Notes under the pieces: generated by a model
Told to the model about the DNA's origin: nothing
Databases searched by the model: none
Seen by the model: only the letters and a program-made list of their open reading frames with translations
Translations under genes and position numbers: made by a program
In this document: piece after piece, positions 43,860 through 55,400 of the stretch
Position numbering within the stretch: the first letter of the stretch is position 1
Layout: the number at the start of each line of letters is the position of its first letter
Assembly: GCF_033118175.1 (NCBI RefSeq)
Contig: NC_083714.1
Coordinates: 12,338,001 to 12,402,000, forward strand
Direction: 5' to 3'
DNA length: 64,000 nt
Origin: Dama dama
Lineage: Eukaryota > Chordata > Mammalia > Artiodactyla > Cervidae

Positions 43860-44280
43860 AGCCACCGCCCACTACATGACCTGCCAGGTGCTGACCCTCT
43901 CTGATTTCTTCTCCTCTGCTCTCTCCCTGGCTCACTCTGCTTCAGTCACACTGGTAATTCAATCTATTCACTTGTCCTGCCTCAGGGCCTTTGTCCCAGC
44001 TGTCACTTCTGCCTGGAATGCTCTTCCCAGAGATGTTTTTGATGGCTGGCCACTTTTTACCACCCAAGTCTCAGTTCAACTGTCTGTTCTCAGAGAGTCC
44101 TTTCCTTGCCACTCAACTCCAAGCAGCCCCTAGTTACTTCCAATCATACCACAATGCTACCTTTCAACATTAAACATCTGTCTCCCCCCATTAGAATGTA
44201 AGCTCCATGTAAGCAGGGACCTTATCTGTGCTGTCCAACATTGCATTCCCAATGTGACAAATGTTTGATGACCTCATGGA
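43860..44280 (+). mobile_element. L2 LINE 3' relic
   Basis: Sense L2 end: 'gcctcagggcctttgtccca', 'tctgcctggaatgctcttcc', 'agaatgtaagctccatgtaa', 'gcagggaccttatctgtgct'. Confidence 0.85.
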
Positions 44281-45799
44281 GCTGGAATTTGAACATAGGT
44301 CTGGCTGACTCCAATGCCTTGATCTTAATCCTTATGTCTTAGTGTTTTCTAAGTCTTCTGTCTCAATGCAAAGATCCAAAAATCTGGAAACTGCCATTCT
44401 GACCCTATCCACCTTGGGGAAAAAGCAAAACATAAATTCTAACTATTATCTGAAATAAGAACTTTATCTCTGGGATGGATTTAGTATCATCCAACTTTTT
44501 TTTGTTTGTTTCATGTTGGCTGTTTTTTTTTTTTTCAAAAGAGAAAGGCATTTTTATGAGCCAGCCTCACACTTAATCATTCTTGCCTCTTTGTACTGTG
44601 AGCCTTTTCCTGCTTCCCAGGGAGCACTGTGAATTTCTCAGATGGTCTCTTATCTCTTTAGACATTCCCGCAACCCTTTATCACCACAACACCTCGGTAA
44701 TAAGGTAGTGATGGCAGAGCTATGACAAAATATTGCTGTTTTAGATTCCAAACACCTTCCTGATATGAGATATTTTATCTCTCTCCTATGCCTTTGACAT
44801 GGTAAGTGCTATTGTACACTTTCCAGTTTGCCCTCCACTTTATGGTATACAGGACAGGAAAGTTTTCATAAGGGTGAGATCAAGAGGTGCCATGGGAGGC
44901 AGAAGCTGCAGGCTGGGATGGAATAGAGAATAGGGAGACAGCAGCACTGAACTGAATCCTCGCTGACGCTGTGCTCCCTTTGTCTAATGTTGAGTACTAT
45001 ATTTCCTGGGATAATGGATCATTTCTATTGGCTTTTCCATATAGTTCTGTATTTTCCAAGTAGGCTTCAATGAACACACATAATTAGTAAGAAGAAAATA
45101 AAACCAGTATGTAACCAGATGATACATTCATCACTTTCTAGGGAGTAGACTCAACAGGCATTGCCAAAGTTGAAGTGCTATCTGTTTGTAGCTATGGCCT
45201 AATTTCAAACATCGCCCTTTAGGTGTCCCATAATATTTGTCTATTATGGACCCAAAGTTTTCAGATCTCTAGTATGGAGCAAGGAGGCTGGAGGCAAGGG
45301 AGCTGGACAAGACAGTGGGGAAAATCCCAATAACAGGAGCTGAACAAAAATGTAAGGAGCAGAAGCTAAGGTTTCTTAGGAACTTGGCAGAACAAGGAGG
45401 CAGAAACACCCAGCTAACAGACAGGAAGCCATCACTGTCTTCTGTCACTGAGGAAAGTAACCAGAGAAGGCCACAAGGCAATTTCCTGTAATGCTGGCCC
45501 TGGCAGTTCCCGCAGGAGTCTTCAGTTACACTGAGGGGTGGAGGAAATAAAAGGAGTGGCTTCCAGGGAACATGGCAAGATCAAGCACAGAGGAAGTCTC
45601 TGCCCTGTCCTGGCTTGTCTGCAGACACGTTAACCCCTGCTAAACCTGGCTACATCACTGGTGTCATTCCCATCGTGGAATGCTTTCTCCCTCTCTTAAA
45701 ATCCAACCATTTCTTATACCCACAGAAAATTAGAACTGGAAAGGCCCTGAGAGATCACTGAATATGCTGGTTCTTAACTCTTATCAGACCAGCACATCA
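44281..45799. other. Repeat-poor stretch with poly-T runs near 44500
   Basis: About 1.5 kb with no clear family. Poly-T runs at about 44498-44504 and 44523-44535. Confidence 0.4.
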
Positions 45800-46530
45800 T
45801 TATTTATTTATTTATTATTAAATTTTTAACTAGAGGATAATTACTTTACAACATTGTGATGGTTTCTGCCATCCGCCAACATGAATTGGCCATAGGTATA
45901 CATAGGTCCCCTCCCTCTTGAAACCACCTCCCTCCCCGTCCCACCCTTCTAGGTTGTTACAGAGATCTAGCTTTGGGGTCCCTGTGTCATATGGAGAATT
46001 CCCATTGGCTATCTATTTTCCATATGGTAATGTATATATTTCAATGCTATTCTCTCAAATTATCACACCCTCTCTTTCTCCCACATAGTCCAAAAGTCTG
46101 TTCTTTATGCCTGTGTCTCCTGTGTTGCCCTGCAAGTAGGATTATCAGTACCATCTTTCTAGATTCTGTATACGTGCATTGACATATGATATTTGTCTTT
46201 CTCTTTCTGACTTACTTCACTTTGTATAATAGGCTGTAGGTTCATCCACCTCATTAGAACTGACTCAAATGTGTTACTTTTTGTAGCTAAGTAATATTCC
46301 ACTGTACATATGGACCACAACTTCCTTATCTATTCACCCATTGATGCACATCTAGGTTGCTTCCAAGTCCTCACTATTGTAAATAGTGCTGCAATGAACA
46401 CAGAGGTACGTGTGTCTTTTTCAATTATGATTTCTTCAGGGTATATGCCCAGTAGTGGGACTGCTGCATCATATGGTAGTTTTAGTCCTAGTTTCTTAAG
46501 GAATCCCCATACTGTTCTCCATAGCAGCAT
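45800..46530 (-). mobile_element. 5'-truncated L1, antisense
   Basis: (TTTA)n tail at left, L1 3' UTR (gataattactttacaaca, aacatgaattggccatagg), then ORF2 end; minus frame 46530-46330 retains GIYPEE. Older than the L1 at 28232. Confidence 0.92.
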
Positions 46531-46681
46531 ACCATTTTTTATTATAAGTATTTATTATTCTTTCTTGATTCATGGAAAGAAAACCATAAGAATAAGTTAT
46601 AATGAAGATGTAAGCAATAATTTGAAAAGCACCTATTATGCCATAATTATATTGCAAAGAAAAAACAAAAGTCATCTATAA

Positions 46682-46775
46682 GGCTCAAGAGGGAGGGGAT
46701 ATACATATACATATAGCTGATTCCCTTTGCTGAAAAGAAAGTAACACAACATGGTAAAGCAATTGCACTCCAACA
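46682..46775 (+). mobile_element. 94-bp L1 3' end
   Basis: 'gggaggggatatacatatac' to 'aattgcactccaacaaaaag' is an L1 3' end. A 15-bp TSD with one mismatch (aaaagtcat-c/t-tataa) lies at 46667-46681 and 46776-46790. Confidence 0.9.
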
Positions 46776-46790
46776 AAAAGTCATTTATAA

Positions 46791-47309
46791 TGAAACAATA
46801 TGTATTTTCATATGTAAATGCTCATACATGGCTTTATTAGAAGATGTAATGAAGTCATCAGAGGCCAACAGCTAGATGCAGAATCATCAGGAATGTTACC
46901 ATCTGCTGAAGCAGAATGATTCTGGAATGTGATATTGCTGATTCAAGTACCACAGTTGGAGTTGTTGTTAGTGTAGTGATTGTCTGAAATGGTGAATAAC
47001 TCATGGTAAAGTTCTGGGGGAAAAAAATTCAATCTTTGTTTACTGGGTAGTTTTCATTAGTAATAATAAAAAGATAAACATCCATTTCAGTAAGTAAAGT
47101 GTGATTATGTTCAGAGTTTTCACCTCCATGAATATCCAGAGGTCTTCTAAATGTAGCATAGGATGAAGGACAATTCTCTGTAGTGTATGGAACATCTATC
47201 ATACTTGGTGCCTACCTAAGAGCTTTTCCCAATCATTTTGACCAAAATTGCTCTCAAAATACCTCCTGGGAGTAGAATAGTTCAATTAAGAACTATTAGC
47301 TTAATCCAA
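46791..47309. other. No recognisable feature
   Basis: AT-rich non-coding DNA. Confidence 0.4.
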
Positions 47310-47430
47310 ATCACCCATTGTGCAGATGAGAACACTGGAGGAAAGTACTTTGGCCCAGGTCACACTGCTAGAGAGTAGACCGTAGCACTTCTGATCCTAA
47401 TTCCATATTCTTCCCTCTATTCAATACTTC
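47310..47430 (-). mobile_element. MIR SINE relic
   Basis: Antisense MIR: 'gtgcagatgagaacactgga', 'ggcccaggtcacactgctag'. Confidence 0.75.
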
Positions 47431-47607
47431 TCAAGACCAATTTCAAGTTCCATTTCTTTCATGATTACTCTAAATCAGGGAAAAGATACAGCATGCACTC
47501 AGCATGTCCCACGCATTGGGCAAGTGTCCTTACAATGTTCCTTAGGCTGAGAGTCTTGTTTCCTCAACCAAACAGTAAGGCTTATAGGGAAAAGGTCAAC
47601 CTATTTT

Positions 47608-47801
47608 GCTGTTGTTTAGTTGCTAAGTTGTATCTCTTTTGTGACACCACACACTGTAGTTCACCAGGCTCCTCTGTCCATGGGATTTCCCACTCCCACT
47701 GGAGTGGGTTGCCATTTCCTTCTCCAGGGGACCTAGGGATCAAACCCGTATCTCCTGCTTGGCAAGTTGGTTCTTTACCACAGAGCCACCTGGGAAGCCA
47801 C
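47608..47801 (-). mobile_element. Bov-tA SINE
   Basis: GTTGTTTAGTTGCTAAG tail to GAGCCACCTGGGAAGCC head, with a small deletion around 47686-47700. Abuts an L1 fragment. Confidence 0.92.
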
Positions 47802-48033
47802 TTTCTCACTTACTTCACTTTGTATGATACACTCGGTCCATCCATAACTCTACAAATGACCCAATTTCATTCCTTTTTATGGTTGTGCAATATTCTATCA
47901 TATGTATGTACCACATCTTCTTTATCCATTCATCTGTCAATGGACATTTAGGTTGCTTCAATGTCCTAGCTATTGTAAATAGGGCTGCAATGAAACACTG
48001 AGGTACATGTGTCTTTTTAAATTATGGTTTTAC
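47802..48033 (-). mobile_element. L1 fragment, antisense
   Basis: 'cttacttcactttgtatgat', 'ttctttatccattcatctgt' and 'attgtaaatagggctgcaat' match the L1 ORF2 C terminus region seen at 9290-9460. Confidence 0.88.
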
Positions 48034-48214
48034 TCAGCATTTCTGTAACACTTTGGTTTCTCTCTGGAGCTGACATTTAAGGCGTATGCAACGATATGGC
48101 CACACCAGATTGTCTATGATCGATGTCTACTCTGCTTAGTTAGAACATCTATTTGGATTTGATGATGTCTGTGTAAATATTTTTAATGTTATTACTACCT
48201 CACACCTCTATCCC

Positions 48215-48600
48215 TTTGCTAATGCTGGTTCCTTTGTCTAAAATGACTTCCCTATCCCTTTTCCCACTTATGACAGACCGAACTTCTACTCGTTCTTAAA
48301 GTCTAGCTTAAACACCATCTTCTTGGTGAATGCACCCTCAAATTCTTCCCTCTTGGCAATTTCAGGCAGAAGTTCTTACTCCCTCCTCTTTGTTAAGGGT
48401 GCATTGCCATATTTGCCTCAATCTTTTTGGTTCTGCCAATCAAACTGGACACAGTACTCTGTTTTATTCTTCTCTATAGCCCTTGTCCAGCAGATACTCA
48501 GTAAGGGCTATGAAATGATCACTCTCAGAACAACGAATTACAAGTGTCATACGAGGTCCACTTGGGCTCCTCCCTCTCTCTTTGGGTTCCTGAAATAAAG
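48215..48600 (+). mobile_element. Possible L2/CR1-like LINE relic
   Basis: Wording such as 'gtctagcttaaacaccatct', 'tgaatgcaccctcaaattct' and a terminal 'cagcagatactcagtaaggg' resembles a sense L2 3' region. Confidence 0.45.
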
Positions 48601-48871
48601 AATGACATCACAGTATTCCGTCCACAAGCCGATGTGCTTTTCTAGGCATCACCAGTGTTTTCTGGCATGAGTGGCGGCAGGGATGACCACCACACAAAAG
48701 GTAACACAGGAAGCAAGATGGAATCTAAGAACAGCTTAATTGGAGTGATTGAATGGTTGGCAAACGTGAGTTATCCTTGTGAGCAATTCCTCCAGAAGCT
48801 TAGTTCACAGAAGGTTGGCTGTGCAACATTATCTTTTGACCATTCACTCCACAAGTATTTCTTTAGCACCT

Positions 48872-49003
48872 GGACATGGACACCCACTCCAGTGTTCTTG
48901 CTTGGAGAATTCCATGAACTGATGAGCCTGGCAGGCCACAGTCCATGAGGTCACAAAAGAGTCAGACACGACTAAAGCAACTAACACTTTACTTTCACTT
49001 CTT
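48872..49003 (+). mobile_element. BovA unit / truncated Bov-tA inside L2
   Basis: Headless copy starting near ACCCACTCCAGTGTTCTTGC and ending AGCAACTAACACTTTACTTTC. Interrupts the L2 3' end. Confidence 0.9.
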
Positions 49004-49750
49004 TCATATGCTAGACACTGTGCTAGACATGGGAGAAAGAGGCTGCATTGTACAGCCACAAGGGAAACCAAATCCTTGTTCTCCAGGTGGTTTATCATCC
49101 AGAGGGGAACACAGAGAGTAAACAAATAAATATTACATCCATGTTTGTCAGATGATATGTGCTAAGGAGGAAAATAAAGCAGGGTAAGAGGGATAGGAAG
49201 TATTGGCAGCAGGGTGTTACTTTATATAGGGAAGTCAGGGAAGGCTTTGCTCAAAGGTGACTTTGGAGCAGGGAACCTTGCTTCTTAAAGCACAATTCCT
49301 GGTCCAGCATCAGCAGCACTGGAAATCTGTTAGAAATCCAATTCTTGGGCTTCCCTGTTGGCAGCAATGGGGCCAGAGTGCTGGAAAGGAATGGGTAAGG
49401 TGAATGGGTTAGATGATGAGGCACAGCTATAGCAGGGGCCAGAGAATGGAAGATTTTTATAGACAACTGTAAGAACTTTTGTCTTTGGAAAAACACTGAA
49501 TGGTTCTGAACATAGGAGTGACACTCTAGCTTCATGTGAACTGTGGTGGGGCAAGGATGGACACAGGAAGGCCACCTAGGAAGCTGTTGTGGTAGTCCAA
49601 CAGATGGAGGCTTGGATCAGAGGGGTAGTTATAACAACTGGCAGAAGTAGGAGGATTCTGGGTACATTTTTAAGGCAGAATAGCTAGGATTGGCTGATGG
49701 ATTGGATGTGGGATATACCTGAAAGAGAGGAGCCAAAAATGACTCTAAGG

Positions 49751-49852
49751 AATGGATACATGTATATGTGTGGCTGAATCCCTTCACTGTTCACCTGAAA
49801 CTATCACACCATTGTTTATCGGCTATACCCCAACACAAAATAAAAAGTTAAA
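49751..49852 (+). mobile_element. 102-bp L1 3' end inside L2
   Basis: 'aatggatacatgtatatgtg' to an A-rich tail. A perfect 16-bp TSD, aaaaatgactctaagg, at 49735-49750 and 49853-49868 is copied from L2. Confidence 0.96.
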
Positions 49853-50054
49853 AAAAATGACTCTAAGGTTTTTGAACTAGGCAACTAGAAACATGAAATT
49901 ATCATTTATTCAGATGGAGAAAAAACTTTTGGGGGGCATCAGGAATTCTGGTGTTGAGATGTCTATTAGACATCTAATGAGAAATCAAGTAGATGGCTGG
50001 AGTTCAAGGATGATGGCTAGCTTGGAGATATGCACGTGGTACCTTAGTATAGAC

Positions 50055-50348
50055 CCGACTATGTTGTGGTAACAAGCCCCAAATCTCAGTATTTCAACAC
50101 AACTAAGGTTCACTTCTTGCTCATGTTACAACCCAATGAGGTACAGGCACCTCTCCTTAGTGGCTTCTTTCAAAGATGATTTGGACATTCAAGCTACTTT
50201 TGTCAAGCAACTCCACCATCTTGCTTTTAATTGCCCTGACCATGTTCATATTTTCCTTAACAAAAACTAAACACATTGGGACAACCTAACAGCGTGGAAA
50301 ATAGAAGAAAACAGGGATTATTTGGTGAGCACCATCTCTGCCACCACT
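50055..50348 (-). mobile_element. MLT1-like LTR inside L2
   Basis: Antisense: 'gtggtaacaagccccaaatc', 'ggttcacttcttgctcatgt', 'tttggtgagcaccatctctg'. L2 resumes on the right ('ctacaagactagatgaggtc'). Flanks share only about 4 bp (gtat). Confidence 0.65.
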
Positions 50349-50638
50349 GGTATTATATAAAGCTACAAGACTAGATGAGGTCACTTAGGGAATGAACATA
50401 GATAAAGGGGAGAGAAGACTGAGCACTGAGGCACTTCAATGTTAAGAGAAAACAAGAAGGTACCAGAGACAGAGCCTGATAAGGAGGAGCCAGTGTGATA
50501 GGTAGAGAACCAATAAAGGGAAAGGTCCTGGCAGGTGAATGAGGAAAGTATTTCAAGGAGAAAAGGATGATACAATGTACCAAATTGTTGATAAGTCAAG
50601 TAAGGATGAGATAAGAATATACCAACGGATTTAGTAAT

Positions 50639-50702
50639 GTGATCTGGACCAGAGAAATTTCAGCAAGGTGGTGATCTGGACCAGAGCAATTTAAGAAAGG
50701 AG
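50639..50702. repeat. Tandem duplication, two units of about 32 bp
   Basis: GTGATCTGGACCAGAG-A/C-AATTT occurs twice in direct order, starting near 50639 and 50671. Confidence 0.85.
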
Positions 50703-51141
50703 AATTACGGAAATGTGGTAGAACCGTGATGCAGTTCTAAGGCCCCCCCTTAAGGGAGTGATCATGGACTTCAAGGAACACCAGTTACCAGTATTGTGAG
50801 GTTTTCTTTAGCCTTGTTAACCCAGATGGGCACAGATGCAGATTAGCAGAAGACGTGGATGTAATCAGGGGTTGGGTTCTGCTAGGTGAGAATAATAAAG
50901 GAAAAGAGGAGCAAGGGACTCAAAGGTGTATGGAAAGAAGTCATTGAAATAATAGACCATGGAATCGAGGCTTCCTAAGGAGGAAAGTGAGCACAGGTGG
51001 TAAGATGCAGTAAAAAAATATTCAGATAGTAGAATTAATGGATGATTGATGCATTAATGGGTTTGGGAAGAAATGTATGGGTTTTAGGATTGTGACCAGA
51101 TCTCAGAAGAAAGAAGAGATGGTGCTGTGAAGAGGCTAGGG

Positions 51142-51251
51142 GGACTTCCCTGGCTAAAACTTTGCACTTCCAGTGCAGGGGACCCAGGTTCAATCCCTGG
51201 TCAGAGAACTAAGATCCTACATGCAGTGCAGTGTGACCAGAAAAAGGGGAG
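51142..51251 (+). mobile_element. CHR-type tRNA SINE
   Basis: GGACTTCCCTGGCTAAAAC head, GGTTCAATCCC B box, CTAAGATCCTACATGCAG body, A/G-rich end. Flanked by gctaggg on both sides. Confidence 0.92.
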
Positions 51252-51261
51252 GGTGCTAGGG

Positions 51262-51950
51262 CCAGAAGATATGGTACATATATGCAATGGAATATTACTC
51301 AGCCATAAAATAGAACACAATAATGCCATTTGCAGCAACATGGATGAAGCTAAAGATTGTCATAATGAAGTAAGTCAGACGCGGAAAGACAAATATAGAT
51401 ATTGCTTATATGTGGAATCTTAAAAAACAGTACAAATGAACTTATCTACAAAACAGAAGCAGAGTTGCAGATGTAGAAAACAAACTATGATTACCAGGGA
51501 GTAAGGGCAGGGAGGGATAAATTGGGAGATTGGGATTGACAAATATACACTACTATATATGAAATAGATAATTAATAAGGACCTGTATAGCACAGGGAAC
51601 TCTACTCAATACTCTGTAATGACCTATATGGGAAAAAGAATCTTAAAAAGAGTGGATATACGTAAATGTATAACTGATTCACTTTGCTGTACAGCAGATC
51701 CTAGCATAACATTGTAAATCAACAATGAAAGTGAAAGTCACTCAGTTGTGTCCGACTCTTTGCTACCCCATGGACTGTATAGTCCATAGAATTCTCCAGG
51801 ACAGAATACTGGAGCGGGTAGCCTTTCCCTTCTCCAGGGGATCTTCCCAACTCAGGGATTGAACTGGGGTCTTCTGCATTGCAGGTGGATTCTTTACCAA
51901 CTGAGCTATCAGGGAAGCCCAACTATACATCAGTACAAAATTTTTTTAAA
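51262..51950 (+). mobile_element. L1 3' end split by a Bov-tA SINE
   Basis: Sense L1 from 'atatggtacatatatgcaat' to a 'cagtacaaaattttttta' end. The target word gaggctaggg lies left of the CHR SINE (51132-51141) and right of this L1 (51953-51962), with a related ggtgctaggg between them (51252-51261). Confidence 0.9.
51725..51921 (-). mobile_element. Bov-tA SINE inside the L1
   Basis: ATGAAAGTGAAAGTCACTCAG tail to GAGCTATCAGGGAAGCC head, interrupting the L1 3' UTR between 'attgtaaatcaac' and 'aactatacatcag'. Confidence 0.94.
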
Positions 51951-52319
51951 AAGAGGCTAGGGCTTGTTAATACTCTACCCGGTACCAGGAAAGACAGCTC
52001 TAGGAATATAATAAATACTTCCTGAATTAGCTCAGTTAATGGTTGTTGAAATGGCTGCTCAATCCTGCTTTCATACAACTTAAAACTTTCTGTTTTAATG
52101 TCAGATTTCCTCAAAACACTTGTCACTCCAAATTTCATTTGATTTTCTACAACAGATCTGAACTAGGTGTTTTATATGTATCGGTATATGTAGCAACACA
52201 CACACAAACACAATACTACAATGCTTTCTTTATATCTTCACCTATACCCCTAGATAGTAAGTTCCTCTGAGATGATGTTGGTTTGCTCACCTTTATGGTG
52301 AATGAATTAAAGAACCTTC

Positions 52320-52480
52320 TAAGCTTCAATTTCCTCAACTATAAAGTATGGATAATAATGTTTTACTTCACTGGGTATTGGGAGGTTAGAGATAGTGCCC
52401 CTAGCAAAGTGCTTGGCACTTATAGTATGCTCAATATAGCAATATGTTACCTGGTATTATTTATAACTATAACATCTAGT
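52320..52480 (+). mobile_element. MIR SINE relic
   Basis: 'caatttcctcaactataaag', 'agcaaagtgcttggcactta'. Confidence 0.7.
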
Positions 52481-52504
52481 ATGGTGCCTACATCATAGGT
52501 GAAC

Positions 52505-52640
52505 ATGTGATGACTAATTTGCATTTTAAAGGTGAGGAAATGACGGCTCAGCTATTAGTGACTTCCTCACCATAGGAAATTAGGTATCAGACTTGGGATA
52601 AGAAACCAGCCCTCACTCTCTTCCACTGAACCCACTATTA
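52505..52640 (-). mobile_element. MIR SINE relic
   Basis: Antisense: 'tttaaaggtgaggaaatgac', then a ggctcagctattagtgac segment and 'gaaattaggtatcagacttg'. Confidence 0.65.
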
Positions 52641-53092
52641 CCAATTCCAGGAATTAGCTTGAAATTGGGAATTCAATTCAGGAAAAGAAAGATGAGTGTT
52701 GGTAAGATTACTTTTTATTCCTTTTTTTTATCAAGATGAGTTTATTTACTTTACAATAACTTGCATTTGCATGTACACTTTCTATAAACAACCTTCTTAT
52801 AGATATAATTCTCACAACTACTTTTGAAACAAGGAAAAATTATATATAAAATTTCCAGATTAAAAAAAAATAAACCTGAGTCTTGGATTTGGTTATCACT
52901 TGGTAGTTAAGTGACAAAGTGAAGATTCAAAGCAGGGCCTCTCTTTCCAGTGCACAGCTAAACTTTTGAAAAGAAAAATAATACAAGATGCAGAGGTGCA
53001 CTTTTATAACCTTCAATCCCTGCCAGGTGCCTCAGAGCCCAGAAACCAAGAGAAGCCTCTTAGGCTGGATCATAACTAGTCTGGGGCCACAT
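52641..53092 (-). mobile_element. Diverged MIR-like and unassigned sequence
   Basis: About 52785-52965 has antisense MIR hints ('ataattctcacaactacttt', 'aagtgaagattcaaagcagg'). The rest is not assigned. Confidence 0.4.
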
Positions 53093-53345
53093 TAATAATA
53101 ACAGGTACCACCAATGGGATATCTGCTATGTGCCTGCCTAAGTACTTCACATTTGCTATCTCACATGTCTGTCCCAGCTACACTGAGTGGTAGGCGCCAT
53201 TACCACCATTATTTCACAGCTGAGAAAACTGAGGCTTATAGGGGTTTACTAGTTTGCCTACTGAAGGTCATACAGCTTGGGAGTGGCACAAATTCAAACA
53301 CAGGTTTGACTCAAAATCTTTGTGCTCTTCCACTAAGCCTGGCCT
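53093..53345 (-). mobile_element. MIR SINE, near complete
   Basis: Antisense MIR in order: 'gctatgtgcctgcctaagta', 'cagctgagaaaactgaggct', 'aaggtcatacagcttgggag', 'acaggtttgactcaaaatct'. Confidence 0.85.
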
Positions 53346-53398
53346 CCAGTTGTGTCATCCTAGGTTTCTGTACTTGGTGATAATAATACAGACTGTTT

Positions 53399-53612
53399 GG
53401 CCTTAATGGAAATCTGCCGTATAACTCAATGAACTCAAACTGGAGCTCTGTAACAACCTAGGGGGGTGGCAAAGGGTGGAAGGTGGGAGGGAGGTTCAAG
53501 AGGGAGGGACATATGTATACCTATGGCTAATTCATATTGATGTATAGCAGAAATCACACCAATATTGTAAAGCAACCATCAATCAATTAAAAATAAATAT
53601 AATTTTTTTAAA
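53399..53612 (+). mobile_element. L1 3' end
   Basis: 'gagctctgtaacaacctagg', 'tatacctatggctaattcat', 'attgtaaagcaaccatcaat'. Flanks are similar (gtttggcctta, gtctggcttta) but not identical. Confidence 0.9.
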
Positions 53613-53702
53613 AAGTCTGGCTTTACTTTGAGCAATTCTAAAACAAAACCTGTTCATTGAAGTTTAAACACACACACACACTAAACCAAGTTTAGTTGTG
53701 GT

Positions 53703-53922
53703 GTTGTTGTTCAGTTGCTCAGTCGTGTCCGACTCTTTGTGACCCCATTGACTGCAGCATGCCAGGCTTCTCTGTCCTTCACCATCCCCTGGAGTTTGCT
53801 CAAACTCATGTCCATTGAGTCAGTGATGCCATCCAACCATCTCATCTCATCCTCTGTCATCCCCTTCTCCTGCCCTCAATCTTTCCCAGCATCAGGGTCT
53901 TTTCCAATGAATCAGCTTAGTC
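53703..53922 (-). mobile_element. BovB LINE 3' fragment, antisense
   Basis: 'ttcagttgctcagtcgtgtc' tail, then BovB-specific 'gactgcagcatgccaggctt', 'gagtcagtgatgccatccaa' and 'ctttcccagcatcagggtct'. About 220 bp. Confidence 0.93.
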
Positions 53923-54420
53923 TTGTCCCATGTTTAATGTGCATTTCTATGAGTTTATGAATGAATGGCTCTGGGAAGAGAAGAAAAGCTCTCAAGGCTC
54001 CCTACCAGGTGAGACGTGTCAGCCACACTTTAAGGATGAAGCTGACACCAGACATGGCTGAGTAGCTCAGGAAGGTATTTCCATCCATCCGTGAAACTGT
54101 GAAACTGTGTTCACACACATACACACATGTGACTGATGGGGTCGGGCATTTTGGGTTTCACTTGGAAAAGGCCTAGCCAGCCAGAATGAACCAGGGCCTG
54201 AAGGGATGCATGGTCCACGTAGACCTTAAAGAGCATTCACCAACCAAACGCTTGACACACAAATAGACAAACTAAATGTTGTCCATAATGCTCTTAGAGG
54301 AAAATTTCTGAGGAGATGTGAGAAAAAGAAGTGAGAAAGACACTGGGAGAAAGTGAGGAATCTTTGAGCTTTAAGGCTGGAAGCTTTAAGGCTGAGCACA
54401 AGAGGTCACACAGTTCACAT
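53923..54420. other. No recognisable feature
   Basis: Non-coding sequence. Confidence 0.4.
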
Positions 54421-54423
54421 GTA

Positions 54424-54655
54424 GTTAGGGTGGCAAGTTTTAACAAATAAAAATACAGGATGCAGAGTTCAATTTGAATTTCAGAAAAACCATTAAGTGT
54501 GTCCCAGTTAGCATATTTTTGTGTAAGTATGTCCCAAATTAGCATAAAGATGTTCCATGCAATATTTGGGACATACTTATACTAAAAATCTATTTGTTGT
54601 CTATATAAAATTTTAATTTAACTTGGCATCTTATATTTTATTTGGAAATCCTACA
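54424..54655. mobile_element. Palindromic MITE-like element
   Basis: Two long arms face each other: AACAAATAAAAATACAGGATG at left is matched by complementary GCATCTTATATTTTATTTGG at right. At the core aagtatgtcccaaat (54525-54539) pairs exactly with 54564-54578. No ORF. A mammal-wide palindromic DNA transposon relic is likely, family not assigned. Confidence 0.7.
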
Positions 54656-54884
54656 AGTAGCATCATGACACACTCATGTGACAAGTTCAGTTGTGGAGTT
54701 GTCTGTAGTAATTGTCAGTAATAACATTTAAAGTGCAAATTTTGCAACTTACTTTAAAAACATTAAGAGGGTATTCAAGTTTTTTTTTTTTGCAACTGAG
54801 TCACTCTTACTTATTTGCTTTCTAATTTGGTTTCCAAAACAGGAAGGAAAGGTATAGTTATCACTAACATGGGAAGGATTAGAT

Positions 54885-54965
54885 TAACTCATTTACTCAA
54901 CAAATATTTATTGTGTGCCTGCTGTGTACCAGGTACTGTGCTAGGTACTGGGGATAGCATGATAA
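54885..54965 (-). mobile_element. L2 3'-end relic
   Basis: Antisense L2 tail: 'actcaacaaatatttattgt', 'gtaccaggtactgtgctagg'. Confidence 0.75.
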
Positions 54966-54984
54966 AAAAATTGAATATGACTTT

Positions 54985-55400
54985 TTCATGAAGGTTCATA
55001 GCAATTTTATTCCTCACAACCCCAAAGTTGGAAAGGCCCAAATTTCCATCAATAAGTGAGTGGATAAACAAACTATGGTGCATTTGTACAATGGAGTACT
55101 ATCCAGGAATAAAAAAGGAACAAAATATTGATGCATGTAACTGCATGGATGAATCTCACAGATACTATGTTAAGTGAAAGAAGCTAGACAGTAAGACCAT
55201 ATTCAGTATGAATCCACTTATACAAAGCTCTAGAATAGGCAAATCAAATATATGATGATAGAAATCAGAATGGTTTCATGATGATAAAAATCAGTGGTTA
55301 CCTCTGCAGGTGTGTTAGGGTGTGGCTGACTGGGGGTATAGGTACTTCCTGAGATGATGGACATATTCTGTACCTTATTTGGAGAGATGTTTTTAAATGT
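54985..55400 (+). mobile_element. Old L1 relic
   Basis: 'ccaaatttccatcaataagt', then 'acaaactatggtgcatttgt' and 'tggatgaatctcacagatac' are the ORF2 end of an old L1. Confidence 0.85.

Larger units (their letters stand above)
48838..50740 (-). mobile_element. Long L2 LINE relic, host to three later insertions
   Basis: Starts with the L2 3' end in antisense ('ttcactccacaagtatttct'), resumes at 49010 ('atgctagacactgtgctaga'), and runs through 'gaagtcagggaaggctttgc' and 'ggattggctgatggattgga' into coding-region words to about 50630. Interrupted by a BovA unit, a 102-bp L1 and an MLT1-like LTR. Right limit approximate. Confidence 0.8.
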
